DNA of 64,000 bases from Pseudomonas mucidolens (GTDB lineage: Bacteria > Pseudomonadota > Gammaproteobacteria > Pseudomonadales > Pseudomonadaceae): contig NZ_LT629802.1 in the NCBI RefSeq assembly GCF_900106045.1, positions 372,001-436,000 on the forward strand, given 5' to 3'. Below the pieces are notes generated by a model. That model ran no database searches, had not been told where the DNA came from, and worked only from the letters and a program-made list of their open reading frames with translations. Of the stretch, positions 43,431 to 53,026 are shown one piece after another (within the stretch, counting starts at the first letter, position 1; every line of letters begins with the position of its first letter). The translations under genes were made by a program, and so were the position numbers.

Positions 43431-44911
43431 GAGCCCAAAGTAATCAAAGGGTTCGTGCCGCACCACTTGGTGCCTCGCCTAGGCTCGGCTTGCACACAGT
43501 CCGACATTGATTCGGGGCGCCGAGAATCAAAATCAAAAGCAGAGCGAGGCGGCCGGACAGCCGACCTGTTTTTTGTGAACCTTGGATCTTGGACTTTGAG
43601 CTTTGTAGGCGCGAGCTCGCTCGCGAAAATCGTTAACGATGACCCGGGAAGCCTGACACCCCGAGGCGTCCTCAGGTTTTTCGCGAGCAAGCTCGCTCCT
43701 ACGGAAGACGGCTTTGTTCTGGCGTTTGATCTTAGTGGATGATCTATTTTGTGAACATCGTAGGAGCGAGCTCGCTCGCGAAAATCGTTAACGATGACCC
43801 GGGAAGCCTGACACCCCGAGGTGTCCTCAGGTTTTTCGCGAGCAAGCTTGCTCCTACGGAAGATGGCTTTGTTCTGGCGTTTGATCTTAGTGGATGATCT
43901 ATTTTGTGAACATCGTAGGAGCGAGCTCGCTCGCGAAAATCGTTAACGATGACCCGGGAAGCCTGACACCCCGAGGTGTCCTCAGGTTTTTCGCGAGCAA
44001 GCTTGCTCCTACGGAAGATGGCTTTGTTCTGGCGTTTGATCTTAGTGGATGATCTATTTTTGTGAACATTGTAGGAGCGAGCTCGCTCGCGAAAATCGTT
44101 AACGATGCCCCGGGAAGCCTGACACCCCGAGGTGTCCTCAGGTTTTTCGCGAGTAAGCTCGCGCCTACGGAAGACGGCTTTGTTCTGGCGTTTGATCTTA
44201 GTGGATGATCTATTTTGTGAACATCGTAGGCGCGAGCTCGCTCGCGAAAATCGTTAACGATGCCCCGGGAAGCCTGACACCCCGAGGTGTCCTCAGGTTT
44301 TTCGCGAGCAAGCTCGCTCCTACGGAAGACGGCTTTGTTTTGGCGTTTGATCTTAGTGGATGATCTATTTTACATCGTAGGAGCGAGCTCGCTCGCGAAA
44401 ATCGTTAACGATGACCCGGGAAGCCTGACACCCCGAGGCGTCCTCAGGTTTTTCGCGAGCAAGCTTGCTCCTACGAAAGATGGCTTTGTTTTGGCGTTTG
44501 ATCTTAGTGGATGATCTATTTTACATCGTAGGAGCGAGCTCGCTCGCGAAAATCGTTAACGATGACCCGGGAAGCCTGACACCCCGAGGTGTCCTCAGGT
44601 TTTTCGCGAGCAAGCTTGCTCCTACGGAAGATGGCTTTGTTCTGGCGTTTGATCTTAGTGGATGATCTATTTTGTGAACATCGTAGGAGCGAGCTCGCTC
44701 GCGAAAATCGTTAACGATGCCCCGGGAAGCCTGACACCCCGAGGCGTCCTCAGGTTTTTCGCGAGCAAGCTCGCGCCTACGGAAGACGGCTTTGTTCTGG
44801 CTTTTGATCTTGGGGCAGAGCGTTTTGGTTACTTTCGCGCTTTTCGAAAGTGACCCGCCGTAAGCGCGAAGCCCAGATCAGCCATGACCGCAGCAACGGA
44901 TATGTACACCC
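43431..44911. repeat. Composite inverted-repeat element, copy B, left-truncated and expanded
   Basis: Left end AGCCCAAAGTAATCAAAGGG matches copy A from about 31570 inward, so the outermost 80-90 bases of the left arm are missing. The right end (44820-44911; G-G-T-T-A-C-T-T-T...GGATATGTAC) matches the outer right arm of copies A and C. Between them the single REPIN of A and C is replaced by eight tandem REPIN units in the opposite orientation. It occupies the whole 1.5 kb gap between the colRS cluster and mexW; no gene is present in it. Confidence 0.8.
43605..44810. repeat. Tandem array of eight REPINs
   Basis: Units start (GTAGG) at 43605, 43760, 43915, 44071, 44226, 44377, 44528 and 44683; the periods are 155, 155, 156, 155, 151, 151 and 155. 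Each unit is a REPIN of about 95-100 bp (GTAGGAGCGAGCTCGCTCGC ... GCGAGCAAGCTTGCTCCTAC) plus a conserved spacer with GGCTTTGTTCTGGCGTTTGA. Loop: ATCGTTAACGATGACCCGGG. Units differ by a handful of bases. Confidence 0.95.
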
Positions 44912-44924
44912 ACCAGCCCTCAAA

Positions 44925-47900
44925 TCACTCCCGCTCTCCCCGCGCCAGTAACGTATAAACACAAGGCAGCACAAACAACGTAAACAGCGTCCCAATCGAC
45001 ATCCCGGTGGCAATCACCATCCCTATGTCATACCGACTCACCGCGCCAGCGCCCGTGGCGAAGATCAATGGCACCATGCCAAACACCATCGCCGCCGTGG
45101 TCATCAACACCGGGCGCAGACGAATCGCCGCTGCCTCTTCCACAGCTTCTCGCGGCGTCAAGCCCTTGTCCTTGCGTAACTGGTTGGCAAATTCGACGAT
45201 CAGAATCCCATGCTTGCTGATCAACCCGATCAACGTCACCAGCCCCACCTGGGTGTAGATGTTCAAGCTCGACCAACCCAGGAACAGCGGAATCAATGCC
45301 CCGCAGATCGACAGCGGCACGGTCACCAGAATCACCAAGGGATCACGGAAACTCTCGAATTGCGCCGCCAGCACCAGGAAAATAATCGCCAGCGCCAGCC
45401 CGAACGTGACCCACAGCGCACTGCCTTCCTGGATAAACTGGCGTGACGCACCGCTGTAGTCGAATGCGTAGCCGGCAGGGGTTTCTTCAATCGCGATTTG
45501 GCGCACGGTATTGATGGCTTCGCCCATGCTGACAATCGGGAAACCGGAGATCAGCGCCGAGTTGAGTTGCTGGAACTGGTTCAGTTGTCGAGGGCGGGCG
45601 CGGTCGGTGATGCTGATCAAGGTCGACAGCGGCAACAGTTCGCCCTGGGTGTTTTTCACGTAGTAATTGTTCAGCCACTCGGGGTTGTCGCGGTAGGCGC
45701 GTTCTACCTGGGCGATCACCTTGTAGCTGCGGCCATCGATGGTGAAACGGTTGATCTCGGCTTCCGCCAGCAGCGTCGCCAGCGTACCGCCCAGGTCCTG
45801 CATCGACACACCCATCTGCGCTGCCTTGGCGCGGTCGATGTCGACCACCACTTCCGGCTTGTCGAAAGCCAGGTCGATATCGACAAAGGCAAACTTGCCG
45901 GATTCCATGGCGCGCTTTTTCACCCGGTCGGCCACTTGCAACAGGGACTCGTAATCGTTGGGCGTGTTGATCACGAAACCAAAGGGCAGGCCTTCGCCAG
46001 TGCCGGGCAGGGAGGGCAGGTTGAAGCCGAACACTTGCAGGCCCGGGATCTGCTCCAGGCGTTTCTGGACCTCGGGCAGGATCTCCATCTGAGTCCGGTT
46101 TCGCTCGTTCCAGGGTTTGAGCAGGAACCCGCCGATGCCGGACTGCACGCCGTTGAAACCGTTGATCTGGAACGAAGAGTAGTACTCCGGGAAGTCCTTG
46201 AAGATCGTGATGAACTCGTCGGTGTAACTGTTCAGGTAGTCCAGGTTGGTGGGCTGCGGTGCGCTGGCCATCATGAAAATGATGCCCTGGTCCTCGTCCG
46301 GCGCCAGTTGTGACTGGGTGAACTTGAGGAACACTGGAATCAGGCAAAGTACGATTAGCGCGAACACGATCACCACCGGCCGGGTGCTCAGGGTGCCGTG
46401 CAACATTGTCTGGTAGCGACGCTTGAGGCCTTCGAAGATCCGGTCCAGGCGATGGGCCAGGCCCGTGGGGTTCTCATCGTGGCGCAGCAACAGCGCGCAC
46501 ATCATCGGTGACAGGGTCAGCGCAACGATGCCGGAAATCACCACCGCGCCGGCCAGGGTCAGGGCGAACTCCTTGAACAGCGCGCCCGTCAGTCCTTCAA
46601 GGAAGCCGATGGGCGCGTAGACCGCCGCCAGGGTGATGGTCATCGACACCACCGGCATGGCGATCTCCCGGGCGCCTTCCAGGGCGGCATCCAGAGGTGT
46701 CTTGCCTTCCTCGATATGTCGGTGGATGTTCTCCACCACCACAATCGCATCGTCCACCACCAGGCCGATTGCCAGGACCATTGCCAACAAGGTCAGCAGG
46801 TTGATGGAATAGCCCATCAGTTGCATGAAAAACAGCACGCCGATCATCGACAGCGGGATGGTGATCACCGGGATCACCACCGAACGCAGCGCCCCCAGGA
46901 ACAGGAACACCACGACGATCACGATCAGTACCGCTTCAAACAGGGTTTTCACTACCTCGTTGATCGAGGCCTGGATAAACAGCGTGGCGTCGTAGGCTAT
47001 TTCCGCCTTGAGGTTGGGCGGCAGCTGCGACTCCAGCTCCGGCATGATCTTGCGCACTTCCTTGATCACGTCCAGCGGGTTGGCGCTGGGTGTAGCCTTG
47101 ATGCCGATATACACCGAGGGCGTGCCGCCAAAGGAACTGATGGCGTTGTAATTTTCCGCGCCCATTTCGACCCGGGCCACATCGCCGAGCAGGACCCGGC
47201 TGTCGCCATCGGTCTTCACGGTGATGGCGGCGAAGGCCTCGGCGGTCTTGAGGTCGGTGTTGGCGTTAACGCTGGTGACCACGTACTCGCCTTTCACCTC
47301 GCCAGCTGCGGAAAGGTAGTTGTACTGGCGCACCGCATCGGTGACGTCGCTGGCGCTCAGGCCGAAGCCTGCGAGTTTTACCGGGTCCAGCCACAGGCGC
47401 ATGGCGAATACCTGATTGCCGAGAATTTCGGCTTCGGCCATGCCGGGTAGCGTCGCCAGTTTGGGTTGGATGACCCGTGACAGATAGTCGGTGATCTGTG
47501 GGTTGCTCAGTTCCTGGCTGGAAAAGCTGATGTACATCAGCGCCGAGGCGTCCGCGGCTTCTTTGCTCAGTACCGGGTCTTCGGCATCTTGTGGCAGCTT
47601 GTTCTTGACCTCATTGGCCTTGGCCAGCAGTTCGGTGAACAGGCGATCGCTGTTGGAGCCGATGCGGGCATAGATTGAAATCACCGAAAAGTTCTGTCGA
47701 CTGACCGAGGTCATGTAGTCGATACCTTCGGCGCTGGCCAGACTTTGCTGCAACGGCTGTGTGATGTAGCCCTGGATGGTTTCGGCATTGGCCCCGGGGT
47801 AAGCGGTAGTGACCGTGATCAGGGCGTTTTCCATGGAAGGGTATTGGCGCAGCGGCAGTTTGCTGTAGGCCTGGAAACCCAGTAGCACAATCAGCAGGCT

Positions 47901-47951
47901 GACCACCATGGCCAATACCGGGCGGCGGATGAACGTGTCGGTGAACGCCAT
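44925..47951 (-). CDS. mexW: RND multidrug efflux permease (MexW-like)
   Basis: 1008 residues, HAE1 RND family: 12 membrane helices and two large periplasmic loops. The proton-relay acids lie in helix 4 (G-L-V-V-D-D-A-I-V-V-V-E-N-I, about residue 400), and the C-terminal repeat carries K-H-G-I-L-I-V-E-F-A-N. Position next to the colRS cluster and before the imelysin genes is the same as P. aeruginosa mexVW, so the MexW name is based on synteny as well as type. Its start lies three bases from the mexV stop codon. No outer-membrane channel gene is adjacent, as for MexVW, which uses OprM. Confidence 0.85.
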   Translation of the reverse strand: MAFTDTFIRRPVLAMVVSLLIVLLGFQAYSKLPLRQYPSMENALITVTTAYPGANAETIQGYITQPLQQSLASAEGIDYMTSVSRQNFSVISIYARIGSNSDRLFTELLAKANEVKNKLPQDAEDPVLSKEAADASALMYISFSSQELSNPQITDYLSRVIQPKLATLPGMAEAEILGNQVFAMRLWLDPVKLAGFGLSASDVTDAVRQYNYLSAAGEVKGEYVVTSVNANTDLKTAEAFAAITVKTDGDSRVLLGDVARVEMGAENYNAISSFGGTPSVYIGIKATPSANPLDVIKEVRKIMPELESQLPPNLKAEIAYDATLFIQASINEVVKTLFEAVLIVIVVVFLFLGALRSVVIPVITIPLSMIGVLFFMQLMGYSINLLTLLAMVLAIGLVVDDAIVVVENIHRHIEEGKTPLDAALEGAREIAMPVVSMTITLAAVYAPIGFLEGLTGALFKEFALTLAGAVVISGIVALTLSPMMCALLLRHDENPTGLAHRLDRIFEGLKRRYQTMLHGTLSTRPVVIVFALIVLCLIPVFLKFTQSQLAPDEDQGIIFMMASAPQPTNLDYLNSYTDEFITIFKDFPEYYSSFQINGFNGVQSGIGGFLLKPWNERNRTQMEILPEVQKRLEQIPGLQVFGFNLPSLPGTGEGLPFGFVINTPNDYESLLQVADRVKKRAMESGKFAFVDIDLAFDKPEVVVDIDRAKAAQMGVSMQDLGGTLATLLAEAEINRFTIDGRSYKVIAQVERAYRDNPEWLNNYYVKNTQGELLPLSTLISITDRARPRQLNQFQQLNSALISGFPIVSMGEAINTVRQIAIEETPAGYAFDYSGASRQFIQEGSALWVTFGLALAIIFLVLAAQFESFRDPLVILVTVPLSICGALIPLFLGWSSLNIYTQVGLVTLIGLISKHGILIVEFANQLRKDKGLTPREAVEEAAAIRLRPVLMTTAAMVFGMVPLIFATGAGAVSRYDIGMVIATGMSIGTLFTLFVLPCVYTLLARGERE

Positions 47952-47954
47952 GGC

Positions 47955-49118
47955 TCAGTTCCTTGAACCGTCGGTGCGCGGAGCCTGCCCAGGCGCGGCC
48001 GGCAGGTTTTTGTCCGGGGTAATGGCGATATGGGCGCCTGTGTCCAGCTTGATCTGGCCGGCGCTGACCACTTGCTCGCCGCTGCTCAGGCCCTTGGTCA
48101 CCAGCACCAGCCCGTCGCGACGTTCACCGGTCTCGATAAAGCGTCGTTCGGCAATCAAGATCGGCTGGCCGTCGGGGTCTTTTTCGAGATTGCCGTCTTG
48201 CGTCTTTTTCTGCGCGACGACGTAGGCCGAGTTACCGTAGAGGGTGTAGGTAATTGCGCTTTCCGGTATGACGACCTGGGGTGCCGGGTCGGGCAACAGG
48301 ACTTGCAGGCTGGCGAACATGCCCGGCAACAATTGGCTATCGGGGTTGGCCAGGGTGGCACGTACCAGCACGTTACGGGTGCTGTCTTCGACCTTGGGGT
48401 TGATGGCGCTGATGGTGCCGGGGAAGGTCTGCTGGGGATAGGCCGAGACTTCTACCTGCACGGTTTGCCCAACGGCGACTTTAGGCAGCACCTGTTCTGG
48501 CACGTAGAAGTCGACGTAGAGGCTACTGAGGTCCTGCAACGTGGCGATCACCGTGCCACTGGCGAGGTAATCGCCAACGTCCACCTGGCGGATGCCGATG
48601 GTGCCGCTGAAGGGTGCAACCATGTGTTTCTTGGCCAGGGATGCCTTGAGCTGATTGACCGTGGCCTGGTTCTTTTGCAACTGCGCCGAAAGGCGGTCGA
48701 ACTCGCCTTTGGAGATGGCCCGGCTGCCCACCAGTTGGCTGCCGCGGCCATAATCGAGTTGGGCCAATCCCAGGTCGGCCTGGGCGGTTTGCAGCAGGGC
48801 ACTTTCCACCGCGCTGTCGAGTTGCACCAGCGGTTGTCCGGCCTTGACCTTCTGTCCTGACTCGAACTGCAGCTCTTTGACGGTGCCGGCGATCTCCAGG
48901 CTCAGGCTGACTCCTTGCAGCGCCTTGAGCGTGCCCACCGCCGGCAGGCGCTGTTGCCAGGGCTGTTCGAGCGCCGTGGCGACGGCCACGCTGATCGGCG
49001 GTTTGGGCGCTGAAAAGACCTGGATCTGCTGGTAGATAGAGAAGGCCTTGTAGCCCCCCAGCAGCAGGATGATCGACAGCACAACAGCCAACATGATGAG
49101 CATGCGACGACGCAGCAT
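47955..49118 (-). CDS. mexV: RND efflux membrane-fusion protein (MexV-like)
   Basis: 387 residues from ATG 49118 with AAGGAA upstream; the longer frame lacks support. N-terminal membrane anchor (residues 6-25), lipoyl/coiled-coil hairpin (about 60-165; G-T-L-K-A-L-Q-G-V-S-L-S) and beta-barrel domain typical of HlyD/AcrA adaptors. There is no lipobox, so it is anchored by the helix. It bridges the permease to an outer-membrane channel. No regulator gene is next to the operon. Confidence 0.85.
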   Translation of the reverse strand: MLRRRMLIMLAVVLSIILLLGGYKAFSIYQQIQVFSAPKPPISVAVATALEQPWQQRLPAVGTLKALQGVSLSLEIAGTVKELQFESGQKVKAGQPLVQLDSAVESALLQTAQADLGLAQLDYGRGSQLVGSRAISKGEFDRLSAQLQKNQATVNQLKASLAKKHMVAPFSGTIGIRQVDVGDYLASGTVIATLQDLSSLYVDFYVPEQVLPKVAVGQTVQVEVSAYPQQTFPGTISAINPKVEDSTRNVLVRATLANPDSQLLPGMFASLQVLLPDPAPQVVIPESAITYTLYGNSAYVVAQKKTQDGNLEKDPDGQPILIAERRFIETGERRDGLVLVTKGLSSGEQVVSAGQIKLDTGAHIAITPDKNLPAAPGQAPRTDGSRN

Positions 49119-49253
49119 ATTCCGGTTCCTTGGAAAATCTGGGACAGACGAAGACAAACAAAACGGCACATTACTCCGAGTACCGGGAGGTTTCCAACTG
49201 CCAATCCTGACAGTGGGAAAGCCGGGCAAGGGCCGGCAAGCCGACCCACGCCG

Positions 49254-50354
49254 TCAGATCAGGTGTAAATGGTTGTCCCAGAGCCCTGCGGGCAATTCCA
49301 GAGGTTTAGCGAGCAATTGTTTCTGCCGGCAATCATAGAAACGGCAGCGGCCCTGGCCCGAGCTCACGACAAATCCATCCGCCACCGCGCCGACACCGGC
49401 GCAGTCCGGCAACGGTCCGTCCAGGCGCAGCTCGCCGCTGTCCATGTCCCAGATAAAGAACCGATTGCCCCGCGGCGCGGTCAGCGCCACCAGGCGCAGC
49501 TCGCTGTGCACAGCGACGCTGGCGGTGTAGTGCCCCATGGCTTGCAACTGCTCGTCAGCCACTGGAAACGCCACGAAGGGTTGGCCTGGACGCTTGATTG
49601 CCAACAGTTCGGAACGCTCCTGTGACGGCCCCATGAACTGCTGCCCGGTGAGGATGGTGCCGTCGCTGGCAATCCCCATGTGACGCACGCTGTTCATTTG
49701 TTGGCTCAGGGTTTCCTTGCTCAACAGCGTACCGTCGCGCTGCATCAATACCAGGCTCGGTTCCATGGCTTCCAGGTTCATCTCGACCCGGCTTTCGGCT
49801 TCGGTGCGAATCCCGCCGTTGGCCACGATCAGGGTTTCACCATCAGGCATCCACGACACTTGGTGCGGGCCGATGCCATGGGTCGAGAGCTCGCCGCTGT
49901 GTACCAGGCGCTCACCCTCGAACTTATACACGCCGAGCAGGCCACGACCGGGGTCGGTGGTGTCGTTTTCCGTGGCGTACAGCCAGTCGCCGTTCTTGTG
50001 GATCACCGCGTGGCCGTAGAAATGCCGGTTGGCCCGGGAGGTAACGGTTTGCAGCAACGCACCGTCACGCAGGTCCAGCAGATAGCTTTCGGTGCCTGGG
50101 CGACGGGCGACGAACAGGGCGATTGGCAACGTGGGGTGGTTGATGATGTCGTGGCAGCGCTGACCGACCTGGGTTGCAAACACCAGGGTGCCGTCCAGGC
50201 GATAACCAACCGCGTAATGCTTGCCGTCGGCGTCATCCCGTGCCGAAAGCAACAGCGGGCTGTTGCCTTTGTTTTTGAACAGCGTCCAGCCACCCAGGGT
50301 GATCGCACTGAGCAGCACACTACCGATGGCCAAAGCCTGTCGCCTGAGCATCAT
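49254..50354 (-). CDS. DUF1513 protein of an imelysin operon
   Basis: 366 residues. N-terminal R-R-Q-A-L-A followed by a hydrophobic stretch, which could be a Tat or Sec signal. The mature part looks like a seven-bladed propeller (repeated W/D patterns; H-G-I-G-P-H-Q-V-S-W-M-P-D-G-E-T). The family is always found with imelysins in iron-acquisition operons (P. aeruginosa PA4373); exact role unknown. Its ATG overlaps the imelysin stop codon by one base. Confidence 0.85.
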   Translation of the reverse strand: MMLRRQALAIGSVLLSAITLGGWTLFKNKGNSPLLLSARDDADGKHYAVGYRLDGTLVFATQVGQRCHDIINHPTLPIALFVARRPGTESYLLDLRDGALLQTVTSRANRHFYGHAVIHKNGDWLYATENDTTDPGRGLLGVYKFEGERLVHSGELSTHGIGPHQVSWMPDGETLIVANGGIRTEAESRVEMNLEAMEPSLVLMQRDGTLLSKETLSQQMNSVRHMGIASDGTILTGQQFMGPSQERSELLAIKRPGQPFVAFPVADEQLQAMGHYTASVAVHSELRLVALTAPRGNRFFIWDMDSGELRLDGPLPDCAGVGAVADGFVVSSGQGRCRFYDCRQKQLLAKPLELPAGLWDNHLHLI

Positions 50355-51418
50355 CAGTCACCGTCGTTGGCATTAAAGCCGAGTTGGATGCCGAGCGCCT
50401 TGGCCAGTTCGCCTTCGTGCAGGCGATGGACGACGTTGAGGCTGGCGTAGATCTCGTCGAGTTGCTGGCGCCCGGCTTCATCGGCCAGCAGCTCATCGAG
50501 GGAACGCTGATTACTGGTTAACAGCTTCAGCGAGTTGGCGTAGGCCGCATCGATCTTGTCGGCCAGGGTTTTTTGATCCGCCGGCAACAGGCCGCGCAAG
50601 CCTTTGTTGTCGACCCCGACCCACACGGTCTGGGCCGCCGCGAGGCTGGCGTGCAGGCTGCGCAGGGAAGACTGGCTGCGCCACGCATCGGCCTGGAATG
50701 GCTGCGGGATGCCTTTGGTCTGGCGACCCATTGGCGTGCCGAGTTTTTTCTTCAAGGTGTCGAGGGCGGTGACCTGGACACGCAGCAGTTCAGCGATGGC
50801 TTCGTGGGAATCGGCGTAGCGCTGATTAGGAAACTTGCTCATCTGCGCCAGCATGCCGTCGGTGCTGTTCCAGTTTGCGAGGATTTCTTCTGCCAGCAGC
50901 TTCTGGTGTTCGCCAATGGCAATCAGCAACGGGCAGTAACGGGCTTTCTGAGCCTCATCGGCGAGGGCGGGCTTGGCGTCATACAGGATGTACTCGTAAG
51001 CCGACAGGCCTTGTACGACCACGCTTGCTTTGGCCAGGGCGGCGGCATCGATCTGCGGCTGGGCGGTGACCAGTTGCTCGACCTGGCGCCCGACCAGGTT
51101 TTTCTTGTCCGGCCAGAACTGCACCTGCCATGGACGGTTGCCTTCGGCCAGCGGACCGATCAGCAGCGGTTGCAACTCGGCCCAGGCTTTTTGTGCATGC
51201 AGGAAATCTGCACGCGCGGTCTCCAGTGTTTCCTTGCCCTGGCAGTAGGCCAGGGCGCTGACCGCCAATTGCCGGTCAGCTTCGACCCAGCGGCTGTATG
51301 TCGGCAGGATCACTTGTTTGGCGATGGCGGCCGAGGTGACGGCTTGCGGGTCCTGAGGCGAGCAAGCGCCGAGGGCGAGCGCGGCCAGGCTGGTGAACAA
51401 CAACTTGGGACGGAACAT
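50354..51418 (-). CDS. Imelysin-family lipoprotein (PA4372-like)
   Basis: 354 residues with a lipoprotein signal (L-A-L-G-A-C, Cys about residue 19). All-helical imelysin fold. The family's G-x-H-x-x-E iron-binding motif is here G-L-S-A-Y-E-Y-I-L-Y, without the His, as in the smaller member of the IcmP operon. Imelysins are periplasmic or outer-membrane proteins induced by iron starvation and thought to bind or deliver metal. Located between the di-heme protein and the DUF1513 gene. Confidence 0.85.
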   Translation of the reverse strand: MFRPKLLFTSLAALALGACSPQDPQAVTSAAIAKQVILPTYSRWVEADRQLAVSALAYCQGKETLETARADFLHAQKAWAELQPLLIGPLAEGNRPWQVQFWPDKKNLVGRQVEQLVTAQPQIDAAALAKASVVVQGLSAYEYILYDAKPALADEAQKARYCPLLIAIGEHQKLLAEEILANWNSTDGMLAQMSKFPNQRYADSHEAIAELLRVQVTALDTLKKKLGTPMGRQTKGIPQPFQADAWRSQSSLRSLHASLAAAQTVWVGVDNKGLRGLLPADQKTLADKIDAAYANSLKLLTSNQRSLDELLADEAGRQQLDEIYASLNVVHRLHEGELAKALGIQLGFNANDGD

Positions 51419-51449
51419 GTCGAGCTCCCTTCAATAATTGGGGCAAAGC

Positions 51450-52880
51450 TTATAGAGAATTCAGGAACGCGAGCAACGCGGCGCGCTGTTCGGCGTTGAA
51501 AGACAGCACCTGTTGCTGCGCCGCCTGTGCTTCACCGCCGTGCCACAGCACGGCTTCGAGCAGGTTGCGGGCGCGGCCGTCATGCAGGAACTGGGTGTGT
51601 CCACTGACGTTTTGCGTCAAACCGATGCCCCACAGCGGCGGGGTACGCCAGTCGCGGCCACCGGCCTTGAATTCGGTACGGTTGTCGGCCAGGCCTTCGC
51701 CCATATCGTGCAGCAGCAAGTCGCTGTAGGGGCGGATCACTTGATTGGCCAGCTCAGGTTCAGCGGCGGTGCTCGAGGTGGTGAAGCTTGGGGTGTGACA
51801 CGACTGGCAGCCGGCCTGATAGAACAAGCTCTTGCCGGCCAGCACCTGTTGCGCATTCACATTGCGGCGGGCCGGCACGGCGAGGTTGCGGCTGTAAAAC
51901 AGCACCAGGCGCAGGATGTTCTCACTGACTTCCTGCTCGCCATCCTCGCCATTGCCATTCGGCGCCTGCTTGCAGGCCACTTGCGCGTCGGTGCAGTCAT
52001 CGAAAGGTCGCAGCGTGGTGGTCAGGCCCATATCGCCGGAAAACGCGTGAACGTTCTGTTGATTTAGGTTCGGTTGCCCGGCTTTCCAGCCGAAACGGCC
52101 GAGGACGGTTTTCTGCTGGGCGTCGTCCCAGACCCAATTCGGACGTCCGAGTACACCATTTTTATCCGGCTGCTTGCTGGCGTTTTGCAGGATGTCGGCA
52201 TCGGCAATCGCTTCGAGTAAACCGAGACCAATCATCGGCGGCGCTACACGCGCGGAAAAACGTGTGTCCGGGTGCATGGGCCCGTAGCCGAGCTGGGTGA
52301 TGTGCAGCGTCGGCTTGCGCAGTTCAACCACGCTACCGTCCTTGAACCTGACGTTTACCGGTGTGTAGTCGACGCGCACCTTGCCTTCGGGGACCACGCC
52401 GGGCACAGCCATGTCCTGCAACTGTCCGCCATAGACCGGTTCGGGAACGACGCCAATCTGCTCGATGAGCTTGGCGTAAGGCGGCGCGTCGGGGATCGAC
52501 AGGCGCACCAGCATCGACACGGCGTTGTTGGCGTCGGGAGCGGGCGGATGACCTCGGCCGTCCTTGATATGGCAGTTCTGGCAGGCATTGGTGTTGAACA
52601 GTGGCCCCAGGCCGTCCCGTGCGGTGGTGGTGGCCGGTGCAATCACCCAGGGATTGCGGAAAAAACTGTTGCCCACGCTGAAGTCCAGGCGTCGGGTCGG
52701 TGCCAGGTTGGCCGAGGGTAGCGAGAAAGCATTATGGTCAGCCTTGCGTACCGTCGCGCTGCCTCCCGAGCGCGCCTCACCTGGCTCTGCCTGGGTAAAA
52801 ACCGCAGGCGGAGCGTCATCGCAGGCACTCAGGCTCACGGCCATCAAGACTGCAGACGCGCGAAGCAGCAAACGGGGCAT
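51450..52880 (-). CDS. Di-heme oxidoreductase-like lipoprotein (DUF1111 family)
   Basis: 476 residues from ATG 52880 (AGGA upstream). Lipobox L-S-A-C near residue 21. Two c-type heme sites, C-Q-N-C-H (with N-T-N-A-C) and C-Q-S-C-H (with Y-Q-A-G-C). The family is called 'thiol oxidoreductase' in databases but is similar to MauG/di-heme peroxidases. In P. aeruginosa this gene (PA4371) lies in the Fur-controlled icmP operon and probably helps extract or reduce iron. It is the first gene of the operon here; the icmP gene itself is not adjacent. Confidence 0.85.
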   Translation of the reverse strand: MPRLLLRASAVLMAVSLSACDDAPPAVFTQAEPGEARSGGSATVRKADHNAFSLPSANLAPTRRLDFSVGNSFFRNPWVIAPATTTARDGLGPLFNTNACQNCHIKDGRGHPPAPDANNAVSMLVRLSIPDAPPYAKLIEQIGVVPEPVYGGQLQDMAVPGVVPEGKVRVDYTPVNVRFKDGSVVELRKPTLHITQLGYGPMHPDTRFSARVAPPMIGLGLLEAIADADILQNASKQPDKNGVLGRPNWVWDDAQQKTVLGRFGWKAGQPNLNQQNVHAFSGDMGLTTTLRPFDDCTDAQVACKQAPNGNGEDGEQEVSENILRLVLFYSRNLAVPARRNVNAQQVLAGKSLFYQAGCQSCHTPSFTTSSTAAEPELANQVIRPYSDLLLHDMGEGLADNRTEFKAGGRDWRTPPLWGIGLTQNVSGHTQFLHDGRARNLLEAVLWHGGEAQAAQQQVLSFNAEQRAALLAFLNSL

Positions 52881-52950
52881 CGGTAATCCTGGAAAACGAG
52901 CAAGGGTGGATGAAATTCGGGGGCAAAGTCTAACAGGGCAGGGCGAATTG

Positions 52951-52969
52951 AATAAGAGCAATTATCGTT
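52951..52969. promoter_or_regulatory. Candidate Fur box of the imelysin operon
   Basis: AATAAGAGCAATTATCGTT matches 13 of 19 positions of the classic AATGATAAT-N-ATTATCATT site by my count. It lies about 70 bases upstream of the di-heme-protein start and 58 bases before the divergent nitroreductase. Confidence 0.5.
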
Positions 52970-53026
52970 TGCTTGCATCCGTTTCATTCCCGTTAGAATG
53001 GCGGCACATTTTTCTGGAGGTGGCCA

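Noticed and set aside
43605-44810. Possible CRISPR array
   Set aside because: Regular period, but the units are 151-156 bp, almost wholly conserved, with internal REP palindromes. There are no short repeats with unique spacers and no cas genes.
43419-44853. Repeated open frames of 60-75 codons inside the REPIN array
   Set aside because: The same short frame recurs in each unit because the unit itself is repeated; no ribosome sites, and the sequence is palindromic.
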